Source: an uncultured Acinetobacter sp. (lineage in GTDB: Bacteria > Pseudomonadota > Gammaproteobacteria > Pseudomonadales > Moraxellaceae). From it: a stretch of 64,000 nt of DNA. The stretch spans positions 85,553-149,552 of the forward strand of contig NZ_CANLSL010000002.1 of NCBI RefSeq assembly GCF_947493735.1. The letters are read 5' to 3'. Below the pieces are notes generated by a model. That model ran no database searches, was not told where the DNA came from, and saw only the letters and a program-made list of their open reading frames with translations. This document shows, one piece after another, positions 9,459-20,874 of this stretch. Within the stretch, counting starts at the first letter, position 1; each line of letters begins with the position of its first letter. A program made the position numbers and the translations under genes.

Positions 9459-10313
9459 TTAATCATCAATTTTATAATTTTCGTTTATTTTTAAATCACT
9501 TATCACACTTTTTATCGCTGAAACTCGATTTTTTTGATGTTTTGCGAGCATATGGTCCAAACATTCTTGATACTTTTGCAAACCTTTTGGAAGCAGTGGG
9601 ATCTCTTGTTGGCAGTGTGCTGTCGCCCATTGTCGATAGCTATTCTGCTGACCACGAACCGTATAAGGCTTCTCACCGACTAATATTTCATAAAAGATAA
9701 TTCCCAAAGCATATAGATCACTTTGCACAGACTTCGCTTGTCCATGAAAAATCTCAGGTGCCATATAGGCAGGAGTGGCAGTCATTTCAGTTACAGTTTT
9801 TAAATGAGAAGAATGCACAGAATTGATTGGTTGCAATTGCGCAAAATCAATGAGTTGAATGGGTGAATCATGACTTTGTTCAGCTCGGAGAAAATGGCGA
9901 AGCTTTAAATCACCATGAATAAAACCCAAATCATGCAAATCATCAACACGTTTTAAGATGTTGATAAAAATCGTTATTCGCTCAGCTATTGAATACTTTT
10001 GAAAATCAATTGGATGAGCGTATGGGAGCACTAAAATTGTGGCGTTGCTATCGCTCTGATGCTGAAATTCAGCGGATTTTAGTATCAAAAATGGTAAAAC
10101 TAGCCCTGTATTATGTAATTGCAAATACATTGCAATTTCATGCTTAAAAGCGCTTTTTAGCTGTAAATCAGCAACGTCTTCGAGATACTTAAAAACAAAA
10201 AATTGGTTGTTTTGTTCAACCAAATCAACGCACTGCCCTAAGTTTCGACTAAAATTCGCATTGAGCGATTTGATCTTTTGATAAGGCAGTTGTGGATCAA
10301 AGTTGATGTTCAT
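9459..10313 (-). CDS. Eukaryotic-like Ser/Thr protein kinase (kinase domain only)
   Basis: A 284-residue protein made almost entirely of one kinase domain. Visible landmarks are the ATP-anchoring Lys in FFVFKYLE (K42), a C-helix Glu (E59), catalytic loop HGDLKLRHF (D135, K137), DFA in place of DFG (D156), APE at 185-187 and D199 after it. The usual Asn of the catalytic loop is His140, so activity or metal use may differ. There is no membrane segment or sensor domain. The start overlaps the 3' end of the patatin gene by 17 bases, implying coupled translation and a shared task. Substrate unknown. Confidence 0.8.
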   Translation of the reverse strand: MNINFDPQLPYQKIKSLNANFSRNLGQCVDLVEQNNQFFVFKYLEDVADLQLKSAFKHEIAMYLQLHNTGLVLPFLILKSAEFQHQSDSNATILVLPYAHPIDFQKYSIAERITIFINILKRVDDLHDLGFIHGDLKLRHFLRAEQSHDSPIQLIDFAQLQPINSVHSSHLKTVTEMTATPAYMAPEIFHGQAKSVQSDLYALGIIFYEILVGEKPYTVRGQQNSYRQWATAHCQQEIPLLPKGLQKYQECLDHMLAKHQKNRVSAIKSVISDLKINENYKIDD

Positions 10314-11805
10314 GCGCTGAGGCTTGATGTTGTTGCTGTCCAGATTTCAAAACTGTCAGACAATGCTCAATGGTTTTGCCGATTCGAGCGTGCATTTCAA
10401 TACTGCTAATCTTCGGCCAAGTCGCTCGCTCACCTTCTTTTTGCAATTGTTTAAAGATTTTCTTATCAGGATTTTTGACCATCCATAGATAATGATTCAA
10501 GTTATATTTCGCAGCGATGTTGATATCACCATAATAGCGCTGTCCAACGATACCGTAGCCATGATGAACCACACGCTGAATCAACGGAAAACTGGATAAA
10601 TTGTTGCGCGTAAAATCTAAACCTTGCATGGATAAAGTCTTGGCTTGATGGCGAATAAAACGACTTGGCCAACTGAGCAAATCTCGACGATAACGCTGAA
10701 AATCCGATTGCATAAACGGCACCACATGCGGATTGACCTGACAAGCAATGCTGTAATTAATATTATAAAGTCGAGCCATACGAATTTGTGGAAAATCACT
10801 GCGCACACTGCCGTCAACCCAGTGCGTATTTGCCATATAGGGTGTGTACACGCCATCATGGCGTTTAGTTTTGAGGCGGACAGGTGGAAAGAAAAATGGA
10901 ATCGCACAGGATGCCAATGTCGCACTCCACACCAACAACTCTGGCGACATGATTTCATTCATAATCCTAGGGTTATAACCTGTGCTATATGGCGCTACCA
11001 CAATCGAACAATGTCGACCCGACTTGGCAAAGGCTTCCTCAAAAGTATAATCCCCAAGATTGGCAATCAAAAATTTTTTTAAGGTGCCGATATCCGCTAA
11101 ACCACCTTGATCTGCCAAAATTTGGTAAATACTGCGATATTTAAAGGCGTGATCGATAAAACCGTCACTCTGGATAAAATCCATCAACTCTTGATCATTA
11201 TGCGTTGCAAGCATCGCCGCCATGATCGCTCCTGCACTTGATCCTGAAAATACTTTTGGCAATAAATCCTGCTCATACAGTACCTTACACACACCAAGAT
11301 GAAAAATACCGAGTGTAGCACCACCAGAGAACATCAACGCAGGTTGACCATAAGCTTTTAAAGCGCCTTCGAAATATTCGATTTTTTCTGTTTGTGTGAA
11401 TGCAGTAAATTCATCAGAAGCGACGTAAGCAAATGCTTTGCTCATGTTATGGACGTAGTCTTCGATCAGCTTCTTCGTCCCTGTAAAGGTTTGATTATAA
11501 AGTAAAGGATGCGCAATATTGGCAATATCAAAGTTTAAACCTTCACGTAAATATTCTGCCAAATCGAGCTGTTGATCAGTTTCGATCAATCGCTTTATCC
11601 GCACCAAACGCTGTGCTAAGAACGGATAACCATAATGCGGTGAAGTATTATCGAATTTCCATGCTTCTAGACCCGTCGCTTCATCCAACTGCTGCGCAAT
11701 AGTTTTCCATTCATTATAATTTTCAGCATGTTGTAAACTGCGCTTGAGTGAGGCGATCTTATAGCGCTGGTGACCATTGAGGTGAGCATCATTGTATATC
11801 GGCAT
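10297..11805 (-). CDS. Patatin-like phospholipase with DUF3336 N-terminal domain
   Basis: A 502-residue protein with an N-terminal helical region like DUF3336 of yeast TGL/plant SDP1 lipases, then a patatin domain. The oxyanion block is SGGATLGIFHLGV, the nucleophile elbow is GSSAG (S190), and the catalytic Asp is in WVDGS (about D331). It is expected to hydrolyse acylglycerols or phospholipids; no signal peptide is seen, so it is probably cytoplasmic or membrane-peripheral. ATG 11805 has a GGTG motif upstream; an in-frame TTG at 11817 is less likely. It is the first gene of a two-gene unit with the kinase. Confidence 0.85.
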   Translation of the reverse strand: MPIYNDAHLNGHQRYKIASLKRSLQHAENYNEWKTIAQQLDEATGLEAWKFDNTSPHYGYPFLAQRLVRIKRLIETDQQLDLAEYLREGLNFDIANIAHPLLYNQTFTGTKKLIEDYVHNMSKAFAYVASDEFTAFTQTEKIEYFEGALKAYGQPALMFSGGATLGIFHLGVCKVLYEQDLLPKVFSGSSAGAIMAAMLATHNDQELMDFIQSDGFIDHAFKYRSIYQILADQGGLADIGTLKKFLIANLGDYTFEEAFAKSGRHCSIVVAPYSTGYNPRIMNEIMSPELLVWSATLASCAIPFFFPPVRLKTKRHDGVYTPYMANTHWVDGSVRSDFPQIRMARLYNINYSIACQVNPHVVPFMQSDFQRYRRDLLSWPSRFIRHQAKTLSMQGLDFTRNNLSSFPLIQRVVHHGYGIVGQRYYGDINIAAKYNLNHYLWMVKNPDKKIFKQLQKEGERATWPKISSIEMHARIGKTIEHCLTVLKSGQQQHQASAHEHQL

Positions 11806-11923
11806 AGAAAGCACCAAATTGATTTTTATTGCATTTATTTACGCATTGAATCATAGCATGCCACGAAGCCATCTGTTGACTGTAGCGTTTTGTAGTTGTT
11901 AGACAAAGCTCAAAAGTCATGAA

Positions 11924-11960
11924 AAATAAAAAAAGCCCTAAACCGTAGTTTAGAGCTTTT
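11924..11960 (-). terminator. Intrinsic terminator of cysN
   Basis: On the minus strand AAAAGCTCTAAAC pairs imperfectly with GTTTAGGGCTTTT and runs into a T tract, 25 bases after the cysN stop. Confidence 0.7.
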
Positions 11961-11984
11961 GCTTTCTTAAAGCTAACTATCGAA

Positions 11985-13613
11985 TTAAAGCTGAACAATC
12001 GCCTTAATCTGAGCCACAGCTTCATCGACTGATTTTGCAGTAATTTCAGTATCAGCAAACTCTGCTTGATCAACTAGCACGGTGATGCCTGTTTCACGAA
12101 GTAGATTGATGTTTTCCGCACTCAAGTTCGCTTGTGCAATCACCACGATGCCATCTGACAGCAAGGCACGTTCAAGATGTTGCGACTGTGCAAATAGCTC
12201 AGCATTCACAGCCAACACTGCAGGTTTTTGACCAAGTCGTGCCGCACGATCTTCTGCGGTGACAGGTTGTGCGCTATCAGACACTTGCGCCAGATCTTCG
12301 ATCATCGCTGCGCCAATGGTGACATTGCTCAAACGATCAATAAAGATAAATGCACCAGTATGACGGCTATCTTGGTAATGATCAAACACGATTGGACGGT
12401 CAAATTCAATGGTAATGTCTGCTATGCCGTTTAGCTCTAGCTGCTCAACCTGACCATGTTCAAGTGTATTCACATCAATACGATGGTTGATATGGGTCAC
12501 TTTTGCAGGCACGCTTTGTACGCCAACTTTGACATTGTACAGCTTACCTACCACCAGCGGATGATCGCTCATCCACACCACAGTTGAACGCACTGCACGA
12601 GATACCGATGGATATGCGCTTGGATGCGTGATCAAATCACCACGGCTAATGTCGATTTCATCATTTAAAGTCAATGTCACCGCTTGACCCACTTGCGCTT
12701 GATCAAGATTGCCATCATAAGTCACGATTTCTTTGACGGTACTGCGCTTACCTGATGGTAGCGCTACGATCTCATCACCAACTTTCACTGCACCAAGTGC
12801 AATCGTGCCTGCAAAACCACGGAAGTCGAGGTTTGGACGGTTGACATATTGCACAGGTAGACGGAAATCTTGCTTCTTGGCATCACGAGTGATTTCAACG
12901 GTTTCCAAGATATTCATCAAAGTCTGCGCTTGATAGCCGTTCTCGTAGTACCACGGTGTACTTTCTGATGGATTGACCACATTGTCGCCGTTCAATGCAG
13001 AAATCGGCACAAATCGAATGTCTTTTGGCTGACGATCACCCAATTGCTCAACGAAAGCATAATAATCTTGGCGAATTTGATCGAATTTGTCTTTAGAAAA
13101 TTCCACCAAATCCATCTTGTTAATTGCCACCACAATATTACGAATACCGAGTAATGCAGCAATAAAAGTATGACGACGAGTTTGCGTCTGAACGCCATAA
13201 CGAGCATCAATCAAGATGATCGCAAGATCACAGGTCGATGCGCCTGTTGCCATATTACGAGTATATTGCTCATGTCCTGGAGTATCAGCGATGATGAATT
13301 TACGCTTTTCCGTCGAGAAATAACGATACGCCACATCAATGGTAATGCCCTGCTCACGTTCTGCTTGCAGACCATCAACCAAGAGTGCAAGGTCTATTTT
13401 CTCACCTTGTGTACCGACTTTTTTACTGTCACGTTGTACCGCTTCGAGTTGATCTTCATAGATCATTTTCGAGTCATGCAACAAGCGACCAATCAAGGTA
13501 CTTTTACCATCATCGACATTACCGCAAGTCAGAAAACGCAATAAGTCTTTTTGTTCGTGCTGTTTGAGATATGCCAAAATGTCTTGGCTAATCAGTTCGG
13601 ATTGATGCGACAT
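11985..13613 (-). CDS. cysN: Sulfate adenylyltransferase GTPase subunit
   Basis: CysN couples GTP hydrolysis to the formation of adenosine phosphosulfate by CysD in sulfate assimilation. The N-terminus is an EF-Tu-like GTPase: P-loop GNVDDGKST (31-39), DTPGH (110-114) and NKMD (165-168), then two beta-barrel domains. At 542 residues it is longer than E. coli CysN (~475) but shorter than CysNC fusions (~630). Residues ~456-542 sit where the APS kinase domain would be and keep a vague resemblance, but no P-loop is left, so kinase activity is not expected. It lies 111 bases downstream of cysD on the same strand. Confidence 0.95.
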   Translation of the reverse strand: MSHQSELISQDILAYLKQHEQKDLLRFLTCGNVDDGKSTLIGRLLHDSKMIYEDQLEAVQRDSKKVGTQGEKIDLALLVDGLQAEREQGITIDVAYRYFSTEKRKFIIADTPGHEQYTRNMATGASTCDLAIILIDARYGVQTQTRRHTFIAALLGIRNIVVAINKMDLVEFSKDKFDQIRQDYYAFVEQLGDRQPKDIRFVPISALNGDNVVNPSESTPWYYENGYQAQTLMNILETVEITRDAKKQDFRLPVQYVNRPNLDFRGFAGTIALGAVKVGDEIVALPSGKRSTVKEIVTYDGNLDQAQVGQAVTLTLNDEIDISRGDLITHPSAYPSVSRAVRSTVVWMSDHPLVVGKLYNVKVGVQSVPAKVTHINHRIDVNTLEHGQVEQLELNGIADITIEFDRPIVFDHYQDSRHTGAFIFIDRLSNVTIGAAMIEDLAQVSDSAQPVTAEDRAARLGQKPAVLAVNAELFAQSQHLERALLSDGIVVIAQANLSAENINLLRETGITVLVDQAEFADTEITAKSVDEAVAQIKAIVQL

Positions 13614-13724
13614 TTATATTCCGCCTAATATTCTTTAAAAACTTTACCAGTTAGAAACTTAAATCAGTTATTTCAGTGAAAACCAAACCACATGCAATCA
13701 ACAATGAAATGCAGTGAGAAAAAA

Positions 13725-14633
13725 TTAGAAGTAACCTTCTTGCTTTTTCTTTTCCATTGAACCTGCTTCATCATGGTCAATCATTCGACCTTGACGCTCA
13801 GAACTGGTGGTTAGGAGCATTTCTTGGATAATGTCAGGCAAGGTATCCGCTTTGGACTCGACCGCACCTGTCAGAGGATAACAGCCCAGTGTACGGAAAC
13901 GCACCGATTTCATTTCAGGCACTTCATTTTCACGCAATGGGAAACGCTCATCATCAATCATGATCAAGGTGCCATCACGTTCAACCACAGGGCGTTCAGC
14001 AGCGTAATACAGCGGGACAATTGGAATCTGCTCAAGGTAGATGTATTGCCAAATGTCTAGCTCAGTCCAGTTTGAGAGTGGAAAAACACGGATGCTTTCG
14101 CCTTGATTGACTTTACCGTTGTAGATATTCCATAGCTCAGGACGTTGGTTTTTGGGATCCCAACGGTGTTTGCTGTCACGGAAAGAATAAACACGCTCTT
14201 TGGCACGTGATTTTTCTTCGTCACGGCGTGCCCCGCCAAATGCCGCATCGAATTTATATTTATCCAATGCTTGCTTTAGGGCTTGGGTTTTCATGATGTC
14301 GGTATATTTCGAGCTACCATGATCAAATGGGTTAATGCTCTGCGCCATGCCTTCAAGATTTTTGTGTTCGATCAATTCAAGACCATTTTTCTTCACCATC
14401 TCATCACGGAAGGTGATCATGTCTTTGAATTTCCAACCTGTATTGACATGCATCAATGGAAATGGGAGCTTCGCAGGATAGAATGCCTTCATCGCAAGAT
14501 GCAGCATCACCGCCGAATCTTTACCGATTGAATACAGCATCACAGGGTTGTCAAACTCTGCTGCAACCTCTCGAATAATATGAATACTTTCAGCTTCAAG
14601 CTGTTTTAGGTGGGTTAATCTTTCGTCAGACAT
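13725..14633 (-). CDS. cysD: Sulfate adenylyltransferase subunit 2
   Basis: CysD carries the ATP sulfurylase active site (PP-loop ATPase fold) and works with CysN. The 302-residue protein matches E. coli CysD throughout: [20 protein letters not shown] at the start, [13 protein letters not shown] (PP-loop), [15 protein letters not shown], and the C-terminal [13 protein letters not shown] chose the ATG at 14633 (MSDERL), which matches the family N-terminus; the upstream ATG at 14702 would add 23 unsupported residues. cysH and cysC are not nearby. Confidence 0.96.
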   Translation of the reverse strand: MSDERLTHLKQLEAESIHIIREVAAEFDNPVMLYSIGKDSAVMLHLAMKAFYPAKLPFPLMHVNTGWKFKDMITFRDEMVKKNGLELIEHKNLEGMAQSINPFDHGSSKYTDIMKTQALKQALDKYKFDAAFGGARRDEEKSRAKERVYSFRDSKHRWDPKNQRPELWNIYNGKVNQGESIRVFPLSNWTELDIWQYIYLEQIPIVPLYYAAERPVVERDGTLIMIDDERFPLRENEVPEMKSVRFRTLGCYPLTGAVESKADTLPDIIQEMLLTTSSERQGRMIDHDEAGSMEKKKQEGYF

Positions 14634-15033
14634 TAAGGAGACCCTACTACGATTCCAATCAAATATTCCAATGAACACGTTTTCAAAAAACGTATGACGC
14701 ATACAACAAGGTGTTAAATTTCAGGCAGGTAGTCTAGCATATTACTGGTTAACTTTCTGAATGTTATGCCGATATTCTGCCATACTCATGGATTTTCAAG
14801 TCGATGATATGAATTTTTGCGATATATTGATGAAATTACAACATATATGTTTTTTGCATGTTGTTATGAAAAAATATGATAAGCAATCATTCTCATCTTT
14901 TGATTTTACGATATTAAAGCCTCAAACCGTTCGTAAAAATCAATCTCAGCAAAGTCATTGTCATGACGAATAACATAGCCATTTCCGACAAAATTTCGTA
15001 TCATATGCACCTCAATTTTGAGGGTATGTACAG
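14634..15033. other. Divergent cysD / nudJ intergenic region
   Basis: About 400 very AT-rich bases between divergent genes. It must carry the cysDN promoter and probably a sulfur-responsive (CysB) site, but I cannot point to a specific operator. A 70-codon plus-strand frame at 14761-14973 has no recognizable product or ribosome site and I do not accept it as a gene. Confidence 0.4.
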
Positions 15034-15555
15034 ATGGCAAATACTTCAAATTTAGCATCATCAAACGCAACAGCACCTTGGACTGCGCATGTCACCGTAG
15101 CCACTGTGGTACAGCGTGAAAATCGTTTCTTGTTGGTTGAAGAACATAGCGAAGGGTTTAGCCATACTGTGTTTAACCAACCTGCAGGACACGTCGAAGC
15201 AGGCGAAACCCTAATCCAAGCTGCAATCCGTGAAACCCTAGAGGAAACCGCTTGGCATGTGGAAGTTACCGATTTGCTTGGCATCTACAGCTATACCCCG
15301 CCGATGTTTCCTGATCGTACCTATTATCGTTTTTGTTTCTTAGCGAATGCGCTTGAAGATACACAACAGGCTTTGGATGATGGCATTGTGCAAGCGCACT
15401 GGATGACACTTGATGAGTTGCAACTATCAGCACGCGCCCGTAGTCCATTAGTGATTCGAGCAATTGAAGATGCTTTGGCTGGGAAGAAATACCCAGTCGA
15501 TTTGATTTATGAGCATCCATTTGCCCAAGTTTCGACCTCACCATTTAGCGCTTAA
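15034..15555 (+). CDS. nudJ: NudJ-like Nudix hydrolase
   Basis: A 173-residue Nudix protein that resembles E. coli NudJ (YmfB), which hydrolyses nucleoside di/triphosphates and thiamine pyrimidine pyrophosphate. The Nudix box runs from GHVEAGETL to RETLEETAW; the usual Gly after EET is Ala. FNQPAGHVEAGETL and a late RSPLVIRAIEDALAGKKYP block are NudJ-like. It is followed by mnmA, hflD and purB, the same order as E. coli, which supports orthology. The start has GAGGG upstream. Confidence 0.85.
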   Translation: MANTSNLASSNATAPWTAHVTVATVVQRENRFLLVEEHSEGFSHTVFNQPAGHVEAGETLIQAAIRETLEETAWHVEVTDLLGIYSYTPPMFPDRTYYRFCFLANALEDTQQALDDGIVQAHWMTLDELQLSARARSPLVIRAIEDALAGKKYPVDLIYEHPFAQVSTSPFSA

Positions 15556-15641
15556 GTTGATTTAAACAATTTGTACGCCATATACGCTTTCAAACTGCCT
15601 TGTTAATTTTAGGCTCTAATTTTTTGGAACAACATTCTCTT

Positions 15642-16805
15642 ATGACTGACACCATCACTCCTACTCCACAAAACACACGTGTCATTGTCGGCATGTCTGG
15701 CGGTGTTGATTCTTCAGTTTCTGCGGCACTTTTACTTGAGCAAGGTTATCAAGTCGAAGGCTTATTTATGAAGAATTGGGAGGAAGATGACGGTACGGAA
15801 TATTGCACTGCATTGGAGGATTTAGCCGATGCGCAAGCGGTTGCCGATCGTCTAGGCATTGTGCTCCACACTGCAAATTTTGCCTCAGAATATTGGGATC
15901 GTGTGTTTGAGCATTTCTTGGCGGAATATTCTGCAGGACGCACGCCAAACCCAGATATTCTTTGTAATAAAGAAATTAAATTCCGTGCATTTTTGGACTA
16001 TGCCATGACTTTGGGTGCAGATTATATTGCCACAGGTCACTACGCACGCCGTGGACAAACCATGCAAAATAGTCAAGGTGAAAGCTATGCACCATTACTT
16101 CGTGGTGTGGACAATAATAAAGATCAAACTTATTTCTTACATGCGGTGCATGGACGTGAGATCAATAAAACTCTATTCCCTGTTGGCGAGTTAGAAAAGC
16201 CTCAAGTGCGTGAAATTGCCAAGAGATATGATCTTGCCACAGCGACTAAAAAGGACTCAACGGGCATTTGCTTTATCGGTGAGCGTCGCTTTAGTGATTT
16301 CTTAAAACAGTATTTGCCTGCTCAAGCAGGAGAAATTGTCTTGGAAGATGGCAAAGTCATCGGTGAACATCACGGCTTAATGTATTACACCCTTGGTCAA
16401 CGTGGTGGTATAGGGATTGGCGGACTAAAAGATGTCGCTGAAGGTGCATGGTTCGTATTGCATAAAGACATCGCTAATAATCGTCTTGTGGTCGGTCAAG
16501 GACATGAGCATCAACTGATGCTGAGCCACAACCTTGATAGTGAATATATTGACTGGATCGCAGGCGAACAAGCCATTCCGACGACTGGACTGCGCTGTAC
16601 TGCAAAAACACGCTATCGCCAACCCGATCAAGACTGTACAATATTTCCACATCCTGATTTTGCACAGGGTGTGCGTGTAGTGTTTGATCAAGCGCAACGT
16701 GCCGCAACGCCTGGGCAATCAGTGGTGTTTTATCAGGATCAAGTGTGTTTGGGTGGTGGTGTGATTCGCAGCATTGACGCACCTTTACCACAATACTTAG
16801 TTTGA
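15642..16805 (+). CDS. mnmA: tRNA-specific 2-thiouridylase
   Basis: MnmA installs sulfur at C2 of the wobble uridine (s2U34) of tRNA-Lys, Glu and Gln. The 387-residue protein has the PP-loop [12 protein letters not shown] near its start, [14 protein letters not shown], the [14 protein letters not shown] block with catalytic Cys, and [13 protein letters not shown] with the second catalytic Cys. The start at 15642 (MTDTITPT) has GGAA upstream and fits the family; an earlier ATG-like frame at 15600 is unsupported. The stop codon lies inside a 14-bp tandem repeat. Confidence 0.97.
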   Translation: MTDTITPTPQNTRVIVGMSGGVDSSVSAALLLEQGYQVEGLFMKNWEEDDGTEYCTALEDLADAQAVADRLGIVLHTANFASEYWDRVFEHFLAEYSAGRTPNPDILCNKEIKFRAFLDYAMTLGADYIATGHYARRGQTMQNSQGESYAPLLRGVDNNKDQTYFLHAVHGREINKTLFPVGELEKPQVREIAKRYDLATATKKDSTGICFIGERRFSDFLKQYLPAQAGEIVLEDGKVIGEHHGLMYYTLGQRGGIGIGGLKDVAEGAWFVLHKDIANNRLVVGQGHEHQLMLSHNLDSEYIDWIAGEQAIPTTGLRCTAKTRYRQPDQDCTIFPHPDFAQGVRVVFDQAQRAATPGQSVVFYQDQVCLGGGVIRSIDAPLPQYLV

Positions 16806-16840
16806 GCTATTTGGTTTGAGCTATTTGGTTTGAGCTATTT
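16801..16840 (+). repeat. 14-bp tandem repeat overlapping the mnmA stop codon
   Basis: The unit TTTGAGCTATTTGG occurs twice exactly (16801-16814, 16815-16828) and then as a 12-base partial copy (16829-16840). The mnmA TGA (16803-16805) is within the first copy, so each copy carries a possible stop in that frame. Confidence 0.9.
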
Positions 16841-16930
16841 AGCTTGATGGATTTAACGTGATCGTTGATTTTAAAATTTCAATCGTAGCTAACCTAGCAA
16901 GGCAACTTAATCGTAACAAGGCAATAGTAC

Positions 16931-17695
16931 ATGACCGATCTTAGCCCTTTTCAGCCGAGCATGACGCTCAGCCGTGAACAGCATCAAGTGCTGGCATTGG
17001 CTGCGGTGTTTCAGGCGGCGCAGATTGTTCATCTGATTGCGCTACGTGGCAGTCAGGCGGTGCATGATGTGGGCGATCAATATAGTCAAACGCTATTGCA
17101 GGCCGCTTTAAATATTCGTGCGACGGACAACCCAAATCAAAACAGTTTATTATTTTTTGGCTCACTTGAGCATTTGGGTTTAGGCTTACGCACACTCGAA
17201 CAAAGTTTAATTGCGCCCTACGATCCACAGCCAAAGCATCGTTTTCCACGCTTTAAATTGCCTGCGAGCAAACAGACTTTAGCCTATGCGATGGCGATGC
17301 TACAGCTCTCAAGCAAGGTTTACAGTAATAAAGATTTTCAGCAGAAAATTCTCAATACACAGCAACAGATTATTCGGCAGTTAACTTTTTTTGAGCATAA
17401 TTTTCAGCATCAAAGTATTATTCAAAGCTTGGCGACTTTATATACTGACACCGCAAGTACTATGAAACCTCGTATTATGGTCAAGGGTACGGCTCGCACC
17501 TTTAAGAATCCGCATGATGTAGCGCTGATCCGAGCGACTTTATTTACAGGTTTACAAGCGGCACATTATTGGCGACAGCTTGGCGGTAGTCCGTGGAAAA
17601 TGATTTTCACCAAATCCAAAACGCTAAAACAGATTCGTTATTTTGCTTCGATACAATATCAGCAAAGTCAAAAAGAGATGGTTCATGATGGTTAA
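16931..17695 (+). CDS. hflD: HflD-family membrane-associated protein
   Basis: A 254-residue all-helical protein of the HflD (YcfC) family. In E. coli HflD is a peripheral membrane protein that affects the lambda CII lysis-lysogeny decision; its normal cell role is unclear. Family blocks include LALAAVFQAAQIVHLIALRG at the start, a PRIMVKGTA segment and RATLFTGLQAAHYWRQLGG near the end. Its place between mnmA and purB is the conserved context. The N-terminus is about 10 residues longer than in E. coli. Confidence 0.9.
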   Translation: MTDLSPFQPSMTLSREQHQVLALAAVFQAAQIVHLIALRGSQAVHDVGDQYSQTLLQAALNIRATDNPNQNSLLFFGSLEHLGLGLRTLEQSLIAPYDPQPKHRFPRFKLPASKQTLAYAMAMLQLSSKVYSNKDFQQKILNTQQQIIRQLTFFEHNFQHQSIIQSLATLYTDTASTMKPRIMVKGTARTFKNPHDVALIRATLFTGLQAAHYWRQLGGSPWKMIFTKSKTLKQIRYFASIQYQQSQKEMVHDG

Positions 17696-19399
<1,704 letters not shown>

Positions 19400-19454
19400 T
19401 CTTTAATTATTGATTTTTGATCGTTAACACAAGGCGTTTTACTCATCAAAACGA

Positions 19455-19488
19455 ATACCATCCTAAAAATAAGGGTGGTATTTTTTTT
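19455..19488 (+). terminator. Intrinsic terminator of purB
   Basis: ATACCATCCT pairs with AGGGTGGTAT (one G-T pair), followed by eight T. Confidence 0.85.
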
Positions 19489-19546
19489 CTCGCACAAAGA
19501 CGAATGTAAGTAATAAGATTCAGGAATTCCATAGAATCTAGACGTA

Positions 19547-19607
19547 ATAAAAAACACCTTATTCCATTCAGCCCATTTAAAATATGCTGAGAAATAAGGT
19601 GTCTTTT
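19547..19607 (-). terminator. Likely terminator of the cold-shock gene
   Basis: Arms ACACCTTATT and AATAAGGTGT (10 bp, perfect) enclose a 29-base loop; on the minus strand a T-rich run follows. The loop is long for a classical terminator. Confidence 0.6.
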
Positions 19608-19652
19608 TGGCTTTAGGTTTTAAGCAAACCTAAAACTATCGTGATCTAGAAA

Positions 19653-19865
19653 TTAGTCAACTGGACGAACTTCTTCAGCTTGCAAGCCTTTTTGACCTTG
19701 AGCAACTGTAAATTCAACTTTTTGACCATCACGTAATGAACGGTGACCATCTGCTTGAATCGCACGGAAATGTACGAATACATCTTCGCCACTATTACGT
19801 TGGATAAAACCGAAACCTTTAGTATCGTTAAACCACTTTACAACACCTTGTTCACGTGCCGTCAT
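19653..19865 (-). CDS. cspA: Cold-shock-domain RNA chaperone
   Basis: A 70-residue single CSD protein that binds single-stranded RNA and DNA. RNP1 is KGFGFI and RNP2 is VFVHF, both intact. A GAGGAA site lies upstream of the ATG. The upstream region to aceI is over 300 bases, room for a long, structured leader as in many cold-shock genes. Which Csp paralogue this is cannot be told from the sequence, so the symbol is generic. Confidence 0.93.
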   Translation of the reverse strand: MTAREQGVVKWFNDTKGFGFIQRNSGEDVFVHFRAIQADGHRSLRDGQKVEFTVAQGQKGLQAEEVRPVD

Positions 19866-20183
19866 AACTATTCCTCATCGTTTTTTGGAAAAAAATAAGG
19901 ACGCACAGGTGCTGCTAACAGTAGAGAAACACGATTGAAAAAACATCTTAGTTATTTTACTCTCGTTATCATTCTGAAGAACTTTCAACATCAACCTATT
20001 CACATCCATTTGTATTTTGTCAGTGGATCGTGCATTTCCAGCAACGAACTCTATTCAAAATTACGCCACGAGCTTAGCACGACTACAAGGATATTGGTAC
20101 TTATTTTTTAAGATATTGATATGAATCAGATGAATAGTTTTTATACAACGATGTTTATATTGATCAAATTTATTAATTCTGCT
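19866..20183. other. Region between aceI-like gene and cspA; probable long cspA leader
   Basis: About 318 bases upstream of cspA on the minus strand. It is AT-rich with no coding frame. A long 5' untranslated leader would be typical of cspA-type genes, but I could not fix a promoter or a clear fold. Confidence 0.35.
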
Positions 20184-20639
20184 CTATCGTGGTGCGTTAG
20201 AACGTCCAATACCAAAATATTTTGCCATAAAAGCGTCGTAGCACCATTGGAAAATAAAGGTATACACTACGATACACATTGCTAAGGCAATATCGAGGAT
20301 TAATGCTTGCCAAAAGCTAATATCCATCATCCACGCAATGATCGGTACGGTAAAAATAATCAAGCCACCCTCAAAGCCAATTGCATGTAAAATCCGCACT
20401 GAAAAAGTACGCTCCCACTGCATTTTATATTCAATCTTTTCAAAGCCAAAGTTAAAGACCATATTCCACAGCATCGCAATCACGCTCATGATGACCCACA
20501 GTACACCAGTATGTGCCAAATCTTTATTCAGCACCCAACTGAGAATAGGCGTACCAAGAATGAGTAATATCACTTCATAACTTAGTGCATGGATAATACG
20601 ATGTTTTAACTGAACTTGATTTGATGCGGCGCGTTTCAT
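20184..20639 (-). CDS. aceI: PACE-family efflux protein, AceI-like
   Basis: A 151-residue inner-membrane protein with two tandem bacterial transmembrane-pair domains. Each starts with the PACE signature: RIIHALSYEVILL in the first and RILHAIGFEGGLI in the second, each holding the conserved acidic residue. WNMVFNFGFEKIE and the C-terminal FQWCYD motif match Acinetobacter AceI, which exports chlorhexidine and short-chain diamines. The usual LysR-type regulator AceR is not next to it. The substrate of this member is inferred from the family. Confidence 0.88.
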   Translation of the reverse strand: MKRAASNQVQLKHRIIHALSYEVILLILGTPILSWVLNKDLAHTGVLWVIMSVIAMLWNMVFNFGFEKIEYKMQWERTFSVRILHAIGFEGGLIIFTVPIIAWMMDISFWQALILDIALAMCIVVYTFIFQWCYDAFMAKYFGIGRSNAPR

Positions 20640-20874
20640 GGCAGTGATCGAAAAATTAAAACATAAACAAGCTCATTCTAGCTGATTCTGCGTTATTTTG
20701 GTGCGCAAATTGCCAGTATATTTTTATCAAGCCTAACTCATGTAAGGCTGACATCAGCATATGTTTTGCTTTATGATCAATCATACAATGTAATGAACGA
20801 TCTTCGCTTGGTTCACCATTTTATTATTTATCGTCTATTGTCGACCTTTTTGTTTCTTATATCAGAGTCATCTT

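Noticed and set aside
10645..11082. A 145-codon plus-strand frame opposite the patatin gene
   Set aside because: It lies wholly inside conserved catalytic coding sequence on the other strand and shows no protein family features.
14761..14973. A 70-codon frame between cysD and nudJ
   Set aside because: AT-rich chance frame; composition and lack of a ribosome site argue against a gene.
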